A DNA stretch of 49,717 bases from Verrucomicrobiota bacterium (GCA_021733835.1 JAIPKD010000015.1:1-49717), one strand, 5' to 3'; counted from the first letter of the stretch, positions 15,359 to 24,734 are shown. The notes: generated by a model not told the origin, from the letters alone. Numbers and translations: made by a program.

Positions 15359-15981
15359 TTAAATCTCCCGCTCGAACTCCTCGATTGACGGCACCAACAC
15401 CGCCTTGCGGTGTAGGCGCCGCAGTTCCTGCTCATCGGCGATGGCATCCACCTTCGCCTTCAGCTCGCCTGGTGCATCGCCAAACCGTGCCTCTAATACT
15501 TCCACTATATAGGCCCGCAGTGCTTCTAGCCTGCCTTTCTGCAGGCCTTCCTGTAGGCCTTCTTTACGGCCTAACCTTTCAATACTCGTTACGTATGGCA
15601 TAGTCTTCTCCTGTTCATACTCCACCAATTCCCTCCGGAATTCAACTTCTCCACAGACTCATCATACCGGTCGGCTATTCGGTGATGGTACCGGTACATC
15701 CGAAGGGGTAAGTCCTTTACCACCCAACTCTGTACCTCCACGTGGATTAATATACATTCCTTCCGGCCGTCCTTACGGATTACCCTTACCAATTTATCCA
15801 CTCGCTGCTTACCCAGTTTTGAGTTCCTGGTCACCTCTTGGAGTTCCTTATCCAAAAACTCGATCGGCTCGTGCCAGTTGATATTGTCGGCAACCTCCGG
15901 GAAGCAGAACTCCAGGAGCGGTTGCAGGTATAGCTCCAGCGCCTCCTTCCAAGCCCCGTCGTAATCTGTTTGTTTGTTCAT
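15359..15981 (-). pseudogene. Rpn/PD-(D/E)XK nuclease family transposase-like gene, broken by internal deletion and frameshift
   Basis: The N-terminal part (15589-15981) reads MNKQTDYDGAWKEALELYL through ILIHVEVQSW to RMYRYHHRIADRYDES, the nuclease-domain start of the Rpn/YhgA-like family. The C-terminal part (15359-15628, another frame) reads FRRELVEYEQEKTMPYVTS then ERLGRKEGLQEGLQKG, the usual family tail. In intact members more than 100 residues lie between these two blocks; here they are fused near 15640 and out of frame. The gene is therefore a deletion derivative and probably dead. Such nucleases promote RecA-independent recombination and often occur in multiple copies. Confidence 0.8.
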
Positions 15982-16123
15982 AGCAATCTTGCGATGATAC
16001 TACATCGTCAAGTGCTAATAATGCAAAGATAATATTTGTAAATATAAATTAAATCTCACGCGAAGGACGCGAAGAAGTATCGATTTCGTCTTCGTTCCCG
16101 TTCACGTTCCCGTTCACGATTCC

Positions 16124-16222
16124 GATTATTCGCAGTCGATGATACTATATGAAAAACGCGTACGCGAACGTGAACGGGGGAGGCACGGAGCGCGGCTGTG
16201 TCCGAAGGATCAGCCGCAGCGG
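16124..16222 (+). repeat. ~100-bp dispersed repeat block, copy 1 (with REP-like hairpin)
   Basis: The sequence from GATTATTCGCAGTCGATGAT to CAGCCGCAGCGG matches 31777-31873 with scattered substitutions and a small gap. It ends in a hairpin at 16192-16217 in which GCGGCTG pairs with CAGCCGC and TCC with GGA around GAA. Confidence 0.85.
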
Positions 16223-16365
16223 CATCAAGCGCTACGCCATCATCCGATTACCAGGAAGCAACGGCATTTTTGCACAGCCGGCGGAGCGCGACTGTGTCCG
16301 AAAATAGCGGCTGCGAATGCCGGAGTTTCAACCGATTATATTGCGAAAGCGCCTTTTAAACTGCT

Positions 16366-16390
16366 GCGGCTGGCCTTCCGGCACAGCCGC
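16366..16390 (+). repeat. REP-like hairpin
   Basis: GCGGCTG (16366-16372) pairs perfectly with CAGCCGC (16384-16390), with an inner GCC/GGC pair. It is the same outer stem as in the hairpins at 16192 and 31843, but with a different inner stem and loop. Confidence 0.75.
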
Positions 16391-16887
16391 GCTCCGAAGA
16401 CAGCGACTTCGAATGCCCGGCTTCACTCGGTTACCGTGTGCAACGATTTTTCCAGATTGCTGCGCTGACTTGATTTCATCAAAATTCTCGGATGAATTAA
16501 AATCCTATAGGCGGCACACAATCATTCTATCCAATAATGAGACGATAAGTGGGATCGATGTCTTAATATTGTGCATTTTTATAAGGATGAAGGGCGGTAA
16601 ATTCTTAAAACCGAGAATCGCGAGGTATAACTGTATTCAACAATAGACTTTTTGCCGATCATACGTTGAGCTCAAAATAGGCGAATTCAAAGTAATTATC
16701 TGTATAAGTACCTGTCATTCAGGACAATGCGAGGTATAATCTGATATTTGAATTTGAACTGTCTGGTATAGTATTGTTTCTTGAGAGGCGATTTCACGTC
16801 CAAGAAGAAGAAAATCCGTGCTCAGGTGTGATTTATGCTTAAGGGGAGAGGGTGGGGAAATAGGGTTATGCTCAATTAAGATAGGTA

Positions 16888-18192
16888 ATGAAGGTATTAC
16901 GTAATAGGAATGTAGCTGCCGGTAATGTTTTGGTGACGGCATTGATAATAACGGGAGTGCTCGGTATATCATTGTTTGGCTATCTATCATTGATCCAGAC
17001 GCAACAGAAGAACAATTACAGGTCGAGCGCCTGGAAGCTTGCGCTTGCGAACGCCGAGGCCGGGTTGGAAGAGGCGCTGGCGCATTTGAATCATAGCGGC
17101 ACGAATAATCTGGATGCCGATGGATGGACGCGCGTAAACAATAACTATACGAACGGGCGTTCGATAAACTCGGGGCGTTACGCGGTGACGATAGTCATGA
17201 CGAATTATTTGAAGCCTGCGATCAGGTCCTCAGGGTATATGCCGTTGCCGTTGAGTACGAATAATATCAAACGCACCATTTACGTCACCACAGAGCCTGT
17301 CGGCCTTTTTGTGAAGACGCTTCTCGCCATGAATATCATAGACATGAACGGGAATAACCTGAGAACCGATAGTTATGATTCCACAGACCCGAATTTCAGT
17401 GCGGGCGGGCGATATGATCCTGCAAAGTCCAAGGATAACGGAGATGTGGCATCAACGGCGGGTATAATCGGGATAATCGATATCGGCAACGCCGACATAT
17501 ACGGTCGTGTTGCAACGGGCCCCGGGGGAACCGTTGTTATCGGCCCAAAAGGCTCGGTCGGTGATAAGTCCTGGCAGGATGCCGGGAATTCGGGAATTCA
17601 GCCGGGCAAGTTTGCCGATGATGTTCAGGTCGAACTCGAGGATTTGGAATTTTCTTTAGGTGACAGCTATGTCTTCAATCCCGCCGGCGGCGTGGTAGGT
17701 GAGGTTGCCTACGATCATATTTTGGATAGTGGTGATTACAAAATAACGAACTTATCGGGATCGGTCTTAGTTCGGGGCGATGCCACTCTTTTAGTTACGG
17801 ATATATTCTCGATGAGTAGTAGTGATATTATTCAGATCGAACCGGATGCATCGTTGAAATTATACTTGGACACAGACGCCAAGATCAGTGGTCAGGGAAT
17901 TATGAATTCGGGAAGCCCGGAATATCTTCAGGTATACGGTTTATCCGGGTGTAATAACCTTGAATTCAGCGGGAATGCCTCGTTTTCCGGTGTGGTTTAT
18001 GCGCCCAATGCCCAGCTTTCGTTAAAAGGTGGCGGCAGCGATGTAGCGGATTTTCAGGGTGCCGCCATAGCTAATAACATCAGCCTATTCGGAAATTATA
18101 ATTTTCATTATGATGAAAGCCTAAAGGACAGGATCATAGGGCCTATTAAAGAATATGTTGTTACCTCATGGTCTGAATTAACTACCGAGTAG
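16888..18192 (+). CDS. PilX-like minor pilin, paralogue A
   Basis: This 434-residue protein starts MKVLRNRNVAAGNVLVTALI, a short basic leader followed by a single hydrophobic helix without the classical GFTLIE motif, as in PilX-type minor pilins. A conserved block WKLALANAEAGLEEALAHLN follows. The C-terminal ~250 residues are Gly/Asn/Ser-rich, probably beta-helical, with repeated VLVRGDA, IYGRVATGPGG and SFSGVVYAPNA-like segments. It is the first gene of a four-gene pilin operon and about 60% identical over its length to the gene at 19330. The likely role is a minor subunit or tip component of a type IV pilus or type II secretion pseudopilus; export and assembly genes are not in this window. 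Confidence 0.75.
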   Translation: MKVLRNRNVAAGNVLVTALIITGVLGISLFGYLSLIQTQQKNNYRSSAWKLALANAEAGLEEALAHLNHSGTNNLDADGWTRVNNNYTNGRSINSGRYAVTIVMTNYLKPAIRSSGYMPLPLSTNNIKRTIYVTTEPVGLFVKTLLAMNIIDMNGNNLRTDSYDSTDPNFSAGGRYDPAKSKDNGDVASTAGIIGIIDIGNADIYGRVATGPGGTVVIGPKGSVGDKSWQDAGNSGIQPGKFADDVQVELEDLEFSLGDSYVFNPAGGVVGEVAYDHILDSGDYKITNLSGSVLVRGDATLLVTDIFSMSSSDIIQIEPDASLKLYLDTDAKISGQGIMNSGSPEYLQVYGLSGCNNLEFSGNASFSGVVYAPNAQLSLKGGGSDVADFQGAAIANNISLFGNYNFHYDESLKDRIIGPIKEYVVTSWSELTTE

Positions 18193-18321
18193 GAAACATA
18201 CAGCGTTGTCTTATTATTGTCGTTGCAAATAAAACTGGCTAAATGTCTGAAATTGCATAAATTTACTCGTAAAATACTGAGTTTATCCGGATCATAACAA
18301 ACGGTCTCGAATAGAATTGAA

Positions 18322-18813
18322 ATGAAGATAATCGTTAGCAATCTTGAGATACCCGGGAACCGGAAGACTAATAGGCATAAGAGACGCGAAACCGCCTTTT
18401 CGCTGGTTGAGATGCTGGTGGCCTCGGTAGTGACGCTGATAGTGTTTGTGGCGTTGTATACCGGATTGGCCCAGGGGTTTCGGATGATCGAGAATGCGAG
18501 GATCAATACGCGTTCTGTCGAAGTGATGACCAGCAAGATAGAATGGTTTCGGCTGCTGACGTGGGATCAGATAACCAACAGCGCGTTTGTGCCGGATACA
18601 TTTACCGAGCCGGTTTTTCCGGATGACGAACAGGGGGAGGGTCCGGTATTCAACGGGACGATAGACATCAACCCGGTTTCCTTTTCCACGAGTTATTCGA
18701 ACACCCTCAAGGAGGTGGTGATAACGCTCACGTGGAACGCCGGAGGACGCGCGTATACGAATCAATTCTCGACATTAGTGGCCAAAGATGGAATGCAAAA
18801 CTATATATACTGA
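18322..18813 (+). CDS. Prepilin-type protein with N-terminal methylation site
   Basis: This 163-residue protein has a 25-residue basic leader (NRKTNRHKRRETA), then a cleavage site TA|FSLVEMLVA with the invariant Glu at +5 and a hydrophobic helix. Cleavage after Ala instead of Gly is less common but tolerated by prepilin peptidases. The globular part (~60-163) is short. It follows paralogue A by 129 bp and overlaps the next pilin gene by 26 bp. It is probably a minor pilin of GspI/GspJ or PilV/PilW type. Confidence 0.8.
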   Translation: MKIIVSNLEIPGNRKTNRHKRRETAFSLVEMLVASVVTLIVFVALYTGLAQGFRMIENARINTRSVEVMTSKIEWFRLLTWDQITNSAFVPDTFTEPVFPDDEQGEGPVFNGTIDINPVSFSTSYSNTLKEVVITLTWNAGGRAYTNQFSTLVAKDGMQNYIY

Positions 18814-19333
18814 GCGGGGACGACGTGGATTCACGCTGGTCGAGGTACTTATAGCGCTTGTTGTGGGTATGATCGTACTTGCCGGCGTGTTGAGTTTGAC
18901 GACGTTCATGGTTAGGAGTTTTGCGGGATTATTGAATTACGCGGATTTGGAGCAGCAGAGCCGGAGTGCGTTATCACGGATAACCGAAGAGGTTAGGCGT
19001 GCGCAGACGTTGGTGTCCTATGAAGTCGATAGTGTGGAATTTACCGGGGATGACGGGATAAATTTTGAGTATAGGTACGTACCGGATTCGGAGCGTCTGA
19101 TACGTATATCCGGTGGAAGTCAGGAGGTGTTGTTGAATGATTGCGAGGAATTGGAGTTCAACATATACCAGCGTAATGCGGTGAGTAACTCATTCGATTT
19201 GTATGTCGCCTCTTCGCCCAGTACGGCCAAGTTGTTTTCAGTCAGATGGCGGTGTGTTAAGGATGTGCTGGGGAACATACTGAACACGGAGATATCGCAA
19301 TCGGCGAGTATTGTGATAAGAAACAAGCAATGA
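18788..19333 (+). CDS. Prepilin-type minor pilin (PilW/GspJ-like)
   Basis: This 181-residue protein has a short leader ending RGRRG and the canonical G|FTLVEVLIALVVGMIVLAG methylation motif. A segment LEQQSRSALSRITEEVRRAQ follows, typical of PilW/GspJ minor pilins. It overlaps the previous gene by 26 bp, and its stop overlaps the ATG of the next gene (ATGA), so translation is coupled through the operon. Confidence 0.85.
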   Translation: MECKTIYTERGRRGFTLVEVLIALVVGMIVLAGVLSLTTFMVRSFAGLLNYADLEQQSRSALSRITEEVRRAQTLVSYEVDSVEFTGDDGINFEYRYVPDSERLIRISGGSQEVLLNDCEELEFNIYQRNAVSNSFDLYVASSPSTAKLFSVRWRCVKDVLGNILNTEISQSASIVIRNKQ

Positions 19334-20637
19334 AGACATTGCGTAAACAGAATGGAGCGGCCGGCAATGTGTTGGTGACGGCACTGGTAATGACGGGGAT
19401 ACTCGGCATTACGCTGTTCAGCTACCTCTCGTTGATTCAGACGCAGCAGAAGGTCAACTACAGGGTGCGCGCGTGGAAACTGGCGCTTGCGAACGCCGAA
19501 GCCGGTGTGGAGGAGGCGCTTGCGCATTTGAATCATAGCGGGACGAATAATCTTACACTGGATCAATGGTCGCAGTTTGACACCGAAGAATACGGGATGA
19601 CATTCACAAACAGACGTGTCATGAACTCGGGGCGTTACGACGTGTCGATTGTCATGACGAATTATTTGAAACCTGCCATCAAGTCCGTGGGTTATATGCC
19701 GGTACCGTTGAGTACGAATTATCTCGAGCGTACGGTGTTCGTTACCACGGAACCTGTCGGACTGTTTACAAAGGCGCTGTTGGCCGAGTATTTGATTGAT
19801 ATGAATGGGAATAATCTGAGGACCGACAGCTACGATTCCTCTGATCCGAATTATAGTACGGGCGGGCGGTACGACCCGGCCAAGGCCAAGGATAACGGGG
19901 ACATCGCGTCGACGGCCGGGATAGTCGGGATAATTAATGTCGGCAATGCCGACATCTACGGCCGCGTGGCAACCGGCCCCGGTGGTTCGGTGACTTTAGG
20001 CCCCAACGGCTCGGTAGGCGATGAGGATTGGCATAACGACGGCAACAATGGGATCAAACCCGGCTGGTTCAGCGACGACGTACAAATTTCACTGGACAAC
20101 ATGGATGAGCCGTTTACAAGCGGATATATTTTTAATCCCTCCGGCGGACGAGTGGGCCGTGTCAGGTATGATCATATACTTGATAGCGGGAATTACAAGA
20201 TTTCGAACCTATCGGGTTCAGTCCTTGTTCGTGGCGATGCCAATCTAATCGTGAGCGATAGGCTTCATATGAGCGGCCATGACATTATCGAGCTCGAGCC
20301 GAATGCTTCGTTGAACCTGTATCTCGAGACCGACGCTAAGATATCCGGCCAGGGAATCATGAATCCAAGCTCGCCGCAATATATGCAGGTTATCGGTTTG
20401 CCCGGGTGTGAAAGTATCGAGATGAGCGGAAACTCTTCGTTCTCAGGTGTCGTGTATGCGCCTGATGCGGTGCTTGAGTTAAAAGGCGGCGGTCGAGGAG
20501 TCGATGATTTTCAAGGCGCCGCTGTAGTGCATTCCATCGAAATGCGCGGGCATTATAACGTACACTTTGATGAGAATCTGAAGAAAGTCGGACCTATCAG
20601 GGCATACGTGGTTTCCTCATGGGCCGAATTACATTAA
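19330..20637 (+). CDS. PilX-like minor pilin, paralogue B
   Basis: This 435-residue protein is colinear with the gene at 16888: leader MKTLRKQNGAAGNVLVTALV, the block WKLALANAEAGVEEALAHLN, IYGRVATGPGG, and SFSGVVYAPDA near the C-terminus. Differences are concentrated in the middle, with a few residues inserted around 75-85. The two PilX-like genes flank two prepilin genes, which points to duplication with retention inside one operon. Its start overlaps the stop of the upstream pilin, and a terminator follows the stop by about 36 bp. Confidence 0.78.
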   Translation: MKTLRKQNGAAGNVLVTALVMTGILGITLFSYLSLIQTQQKVNYRVRAWKLALANAEAGVEEALAHLNHSGTNNLTLDQWSQFDTEEYGMTFTNRRVMNSGRYDVSIVMTNYLKPAIKSVGYMPVPLSTNYLERTVFVTTEPVGLFTKALLAEYLIDMNGNNLRTDSYDSSDPNYSTGGRYDPAKAKDNGDIASTAGIVGIINVGNADIYGRVATGPGGSVTLGPNGSVGDEDWHNDGNNGIKPGWFSDDVQISLDNMDEPFTSGYIFNPSGGRVGRVRYDHILDSGNYKISNLSGSVLVRGDANLIVSDRLHMSGHDIIELEPNASLNLYLETDAKISGQGIMNPSSPQYMQVIGLPGCESIEMSGNSSFSGVVYAPDAVLELKGGGRGVDDFQGAAVVHSIEMRGHYNVHFDENLKKVGPIRAYVVSSWAELH

Positions 20638-20673
20638 TGATTTAACAAGGCCATCTAGGCCAAGTCCGTCTCC

Positions 20674-20696
20674 GGGCAACATCGCCCATTTTTTTT
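20674..20696 (+). terminator. Intrinsic terminator of the pilin operon
   Basis: GGGC (20674-20677) pairs with GCCC (20684-20687) around AACATC, followed by A and a run of eight T. The stem is short but the T-run is strong. A second small stem (GGCCATCTAGGCC) lies just upstream at 20649-20661. Confidence 0.7.
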
Positions 20697-20793
20697 ACCT
20701 TATGCATGTTTTCGGCTTGTAACGGCTGATTAACCCCGCTAAACTGCTTCTCATTCCAAGTAGATAATGTATCGAAAGCAGTGGATATAAACC

Positions 20794-23091
20794 ATGAATG
20801 CGAAGCATAAGGTACCTTCGATTATTGTAATCGTGGCGATCATAGCGGTAACCGGCGTATTCTTTAACTCGCGTTTTGCGTCCGATGAAAAGATCGCCGA
20901 CAAAATCTTGAATGCGTGCGAACGAAACGAGTCTCAGGGTACTCTTGACATCCTCCAACCATTGGATGGGACAGTGTACCCGCGTGACCTTGCGCCGCCG
21001 GTTTTTATGTGGAAGTCCAGCGACAACGCCGATGTATGGATGCTTCACATATCCGGAGACGCCGCAGGTGAAGAAATAACGTTTTTATGCGATTCAACAA
21101 GGTGGAGGCCCGACGCAGACCAGTGGCGCCGGATTAAATCAATTGCCGGCGATAGCTCGGCTCGGTTGCTTGTGGCAGGCGCGCTGCGCGATGATCCCGA
21201 GAATCCATTGGCCTCCACGTCTGTTACATTTTCTGTATCAGAGCATAGCGTCGAGGCGCCTATCTTCTATCGCGAGGTTAATCTACCGTTCAGAGAGGCC
21301 GTCAAAGACCCGTCAAAGATACGTTGGCGTTTTGGTTCCGTCTCAAGCGGCGAGCGGCCGCATGTTGTGTTGAAGGAACTGCCCGTTTGCGGCAACTGCC
21401 ATTCGTTTTCAGCTGACGGGACTCTACTCGGTATGGATGTAGATTATGCCAACAGTAAAGGATCCTATGCTATTGTGGAGACAGCAAAACAAATGGTTCT
21501 CACGAATGACAAAATAATCACTTGGGACGATTACCGTAAAGAAGACGGAAAGCAGACATTCGGACTTTTGAGCCGCGTTTCCCCGAGCGGGAGATACGCG
21601 GTCAGTACGGTAAAGGATCGTTCGGTTTTTGTCGCTACCGAGCCGCTCGCTTTTTCTCAACTATTTTTTCCGATCAAGGGTATATTGGCATTCTATGACC
21701 GTGAGACCGATACATTCCAAAGTCTATCGGGCGCTGATGATCCCGAATATGTTCAGAGCAATCCGGTATGGAGCCCGGACGGTAAATACATCGTGTTCGC
21801 TCGAACGCGAGCCAGGCAAATCAAGACATCGGATGAGAGCAGGGTACTATTAACTCCTGAAGAAGTACGCAGGTTCCTAGACGAGGAAAAGGATTTTAAA
21901 TATAATCTCTATAAAATACCTTTTAATAACGGAGAAGGCGGCGAGCCCGAGCCGCTGGCAGGCGCCTCACATAACGGGAAAAGCAATTACTTTCCCAAAT
22001 TCTCGCCGGACGGGAAATGGATCGTCTTTTGTAAGGCGGAAAACTATATGCTCCTTCAGTCCGACAGCGAGTTGTACGTTATTCCCGCAGACGGCGGTGA
22101 AGCCCGAAGGCTGCGGTGTAACACCATGCGCATGAATTCCTGGCATAGCTTTAGCCCCAACGGTAAGTGGCTCGTTTTTTCCTCAAAGGCATATTCCGAC
22201 TATACGCAACTCTGCATGACGTACTTCGATGAGCAGGGTCGTACAACACCGCCGGTGCTTCTGGATTGGTTTACCGCGACCAACCGCGCAGCGAATATAC
22301 CGGAATTCGTACGGTTACAGTCGGGATCAATCGTTCAAATTCGAGAGGAATTCATGGATGATGTCTCTTTTGTTCGTGCGGGCGATCAATTCTATCGCGG
22401 CGGCGATCCTAATGGGGCGATCGAGAATTACCGCAAGGCGCTAGAGCTGAATCCCGACAACGTTCGTGCGCATGTTAAGCTGGGATTTCTCCTCTATAAC
22501 GTCAAAAACAAACCGGAACAAGGTAAAGAACATTGCAGGCGGGCGCTGGAATTGGAGGCGGATAACGTATTCGCTTTATACGATCTCGGACATGCCATGC
22601 TTGTCGAAGGCGATGTAAACAAGGCAGTGACGCTGCTGGAGAAGGCCGTCGCTCTCGCGCCGGAAGGACTCAACATGCAATACAGCGCGGAGCGAATGCA
22701 TCATTCGCTTGCTCGCGCATACCTGGCGAGGGACGAGAATAAAAAAGCGTCGGCTCATCTGCGGGTTGCACTCGAACATGCTCCCAAGAATCCAAAATAC
22801 CATTACGACCTGGCGGTTGCCTTGTCCATGACCGGTAATATCGATGAGGCTATCGCGCACTATACGAAGGCGGTTACGAGTGATGCGTCTGTGGATAAAT
22901 CACCCGTTTTACATAAGCATCTGGCGGAGACCTTCGCCGTTAGGCAGCGTTTTTCGGAGGCAATTAAGCATGCGCAAAAAGCGATTACCATGGCGCGCAC
23001 CCTGGGGAAAACCGAACTCGAGTATCAGGTCATGGATCAACTTGAGCAATACCGCCTTGCAGTAATGCAAATGCAAATGTCCGGGAATTGA
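20794..23091 (+). CDS. Exported PD40/TolB-like beta-propeller protein with CxxCH motif and TPR domain
   Basis: This 765-residue protein has an N-terminal signal-anchor (about 8-25). Residues ~50-150 look beta-sandwich-like. A single CGNCH at 199-203 could bind c-type heme or, as a lone motif, a metal; it is followed by SFSADGTLLGMDVDYAN. PD40-type propeller strands follow: VWSPDGKYIVFAR, KFSPDGKWIVFC and SFSPNGKWLVFSS. From ~530 there are about five TPR units (IENYRKALELNPDNVRAHVK and similar). The domain chain is seen in exported proteins of PVC bacteria; its role is unknown. It is probably monocistronic, bounded upstream by the pilin terminator. Confidence 0.75.
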   Translation: MNAKHKVPSIIVIVAIIAVTGVFFNSRFASDEKIADKILNACERNESQGTLDILQPLDGTVYPRDLAPPVFMWKSSDNADVWMLHISGDAAGEEITFLCDSTRWRPDADQWRRIKSIAGDSSARLLVAGALRDDPENPLASTSVTFSVSEHSVEAPIFYREVNLPFREAVKDPSKIRWRFGSVSSGERPHVVLKELPVCGNCHSFSADGTLLGMDVDYANSKGSYAIVETAKQMVLTNDKIITWDDYRKEDGKQTFGLLSRVSPSGRYAVSTVKDRSVFVATEPLAFSQLFFPIKGILAFYDRETDTFQSLSGADDPEYVQSNPVWSPDGKYIVFARTRARQIKTSDESRVLLTPEEVRRFLDEEKDFKYNLYKIPFNNGEGGEPEPLAGASHNGKSNYFPKFSPDGKWIVFCKAENYMLLQSDSELYVIPADGGEARRLRCNTMRMNSWHSFSPNGKWLVFSSKAYSDYTQLCMTYFDEQGRTTPPVLLDWFTATNRAANIPEFVRLQSGSIVQIREEFMDDVSFVRAGDQFYRGGDPNGAIENYRKALELNPDNVRAHVKLGFLLYNVKNKPEQGKEHCRRALELEADNVFALYDLGHAMLVEGDVNKAVTLLEKAVALAPEGLNMQYSAERMHHSLARAYLARDENKKASAHLRVALEHAPKNPKYHYDLAVALSMTGNIDEAIAHYTKAVTSDASVDKSPVLHKHLAETFAVRQRFSEAIKHAQKAITMARTLGKTELEYQVMDQLEQYRLAVMQMQMSGN

Positions 23092-23297
23092 ACGGTGTGC
23101 GCCAAGCGCCAAGTCCAAAACGCCGATAATCTTCATATTTAACTCTCAATACGTTATTGACCCGATAAATGTAAGATGTCAAACTTATCCAAGAAACTAC
23201 GGAACAGAGGGAAAATTTAATATTACGATCCTGAAGATTTGGTTCGGCTTAGTAGGCTGCCAATTGAGGTTTTTAAATTCAAATAGGAGTAAAGTAT

Positions 23298-24734
23298 ATG
23301 AATAAGAATGGAATGGATAGAAGGAGTTTCTTAAAAGGTACAATGGCCGCAACGGCGGGGTTTATGGCGATGCCCAGCCTGAACGTCCTGGGCGCTAACG
23401 AGCGGATTAATATTGCGGTCATAGGTACGGGCGGACGAGGCGGCGGACATGTACGTGATTTTAACGGTATTCCAAACTCAAGAGTGATCGCCGTGTGTGA
23501 CGCAGATGAGCATAGGATGCAGAATAGCGCCGAAGACGCCGCCGATAATGCAAAGATGTATCAGGATTACCGCAAAATCCTGGACATGAAGGATGTCGAC
23601 GCCGTGATCCTGGCAACCCCGAACCACTGGCATGCGGCGGGCACGATCTTCGCCTGCCAGGCCGGGAAACATGTCTATGTAGAAAAACCGGTCAGCCACA
23701 GCATCTGGGAAGGACAACAAATGGTCGCGGCCCGGCGCAAGTACAAGAAAATCGTTCAAGCCGGTACGCAGCAGCGTTCATGTCCGGCACCGAACGAAGC
23801 GGGCAAGGACATACGCGCCGGCAAGTACGGCAAGATAAAATGGGTTCATTGCATGAAATTGAACCGCCGCTCTTCGATTGGGAAGGTAACTAAGCCGCAA
23901 CCGGTGCCGGATTTCATCGATTACAATCTTTGGGCCGGTCCCGCACCGAAGACCCCGGTTATGCGGAAGAGTTTCCATTATGACTGGCATTGGCAATGGA
24001 CCTGGGGTGACGGTGAGATGGGTAATTGGGCCGTTCATTATACCGACGACCTTTGCAATATGCTTGACTGGAAAGAAGCGCCGTCGAGCGTCATAACCGG
24101 CGGCGGCCGGTTCGTATGGGACGATAACGCGAACACGCCGAACATGGAATTCGCGCTCATGGAGCATAAAGGTATGCCGCTGGTCGTTGAAATACGCGAC
24201 CTGCCATTATCATCCGATACAGACGCGCCCGGCAGCTATCTCGGCAGCCGCGGCGGTAATATTATTATGTGCGAGGACGCCGTTATCAAGATCAGCCGTG
24301 GCGGCGGCGCCGCATATAATCACAGTGGTGACAGGATCAAGTCGTACCGCGGCAACGGCGGCAGCGAACATGCCGAGAACTTCCTCAGCGCCATACGCAA
24401 CGAAGATTACGAGGAATTAAACGCCCCGATTGAGGGCGGCGTATTGAGTACGCTTATTTGTCACCTGGCCAATACTTCCTATAAACTCGGCGGCAAGGCG
24501 TCGATCGATGAAGTGCGCGAGAACATGAAACAACACGATGACGCGTTGAACACCGTCAAGTCCGTCGTCGAACAGATAAACGCCAACGGCGGAGACCTCG
24601 ATAAGATGCGCTTGGGGCCGAAATTGGCGTTTGATCCGAAGACACAAAAATTCACCGGGCCGCATTCCGACGAGGCGAACAAGATGCTCCGTTACGATAT
24701 GCGCAGCGAGTTCGCTATACCTGAAAAGGTATAG
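23298..24734 (+). CDS. Tat-exported Gfo/Idh/MocA family oxidoreductase
   Basis: This 478-residue protein has a Tat signal: MDRRSFLKG with paired Arg8-Arg9, a hydrophobic run to ~28, and a likely cleavage before residue 34. The Rossmann fold begins NIAVIGTGGRGGG (39-50); NHWH (109-112) and EKP (129-131) are the family signatures around the cofactor and catalytic lysine. Family members carry tightly bound NAD(P) and act on sugars; exported ones are abundant in Planctomycetes and relatives. A good ribosome site (AGGAG, 11 bp upstream) fixes the start. It is followed by a long hairpin at 24786. Confidence 0.9.
   Translation: MNKNGMDRRSFLKGTMAATAGFMAMPSLNVLGANERINIAVIGTGGRGGGHVRDFNGIPNSRVIAVCDADEHRMQNSAEDAADNAKMYQDYRKILDMKDVDAVILATPNHWHAAGTIFACQAGKHVYVEKPVSHSIWEGQQMVAARRKYKKIVQAGTQQRSCPAPNEAGKDIRAGKYGKIKWVHCMKLNRRSSIGKVTKPQPVPDFIDYNLWAGPAPKTPVMRKSFHYDWHWQWTWGDGEMGNWAVHYTDDLCNMLDWKEAPSSVITGGGRFVWDDNANTPNMEFALMEHKGMPLVVEIRDLPLSSDTDAPGSYLGSRGGNIIMCEDAVIKISRGGGAAYNHSGDRIKSYRGNGGSEHAENFLSAIRNEDYEELNAPIEGGVLSTLICHLANTSYKLGGKASIDEVRENMKQHDDALNTVKSVVEQINANGGDLDKMRLGPKLAFDPKTQKFTGPHSDEANKMLRYDMRSEFAIPEKV

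Larger units (their letters stand above)
15982..16887. other. Repeat-rich non-coding gap
   Basis: Nothing here looks like a gene; the open frame at 16139-16468 is a reading of repeats (Arg/Glu runs such as RVRERERGRH). Contents: a GTTCCCGTTCAC-type short tandem repeat at about 16092-16118, the repeat block shared with 31777-31873, and REP-like hairpins at 16192 and 16366 with a decayed one near 16284. Bases from about 16480 on are AT-rich and presumably include the promoter of the pilin operon, though I cannot point to it. Confidence 0.6.

Noticed and set aside
16139-16468. 109-residue open frame with Arg/Glu-rich start
   Set aside because: It is a translation of dispersed repeats and hairpins; a similar frame appears wherever the repeat block occurs (31684-31932). 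No family match or ribosome site.
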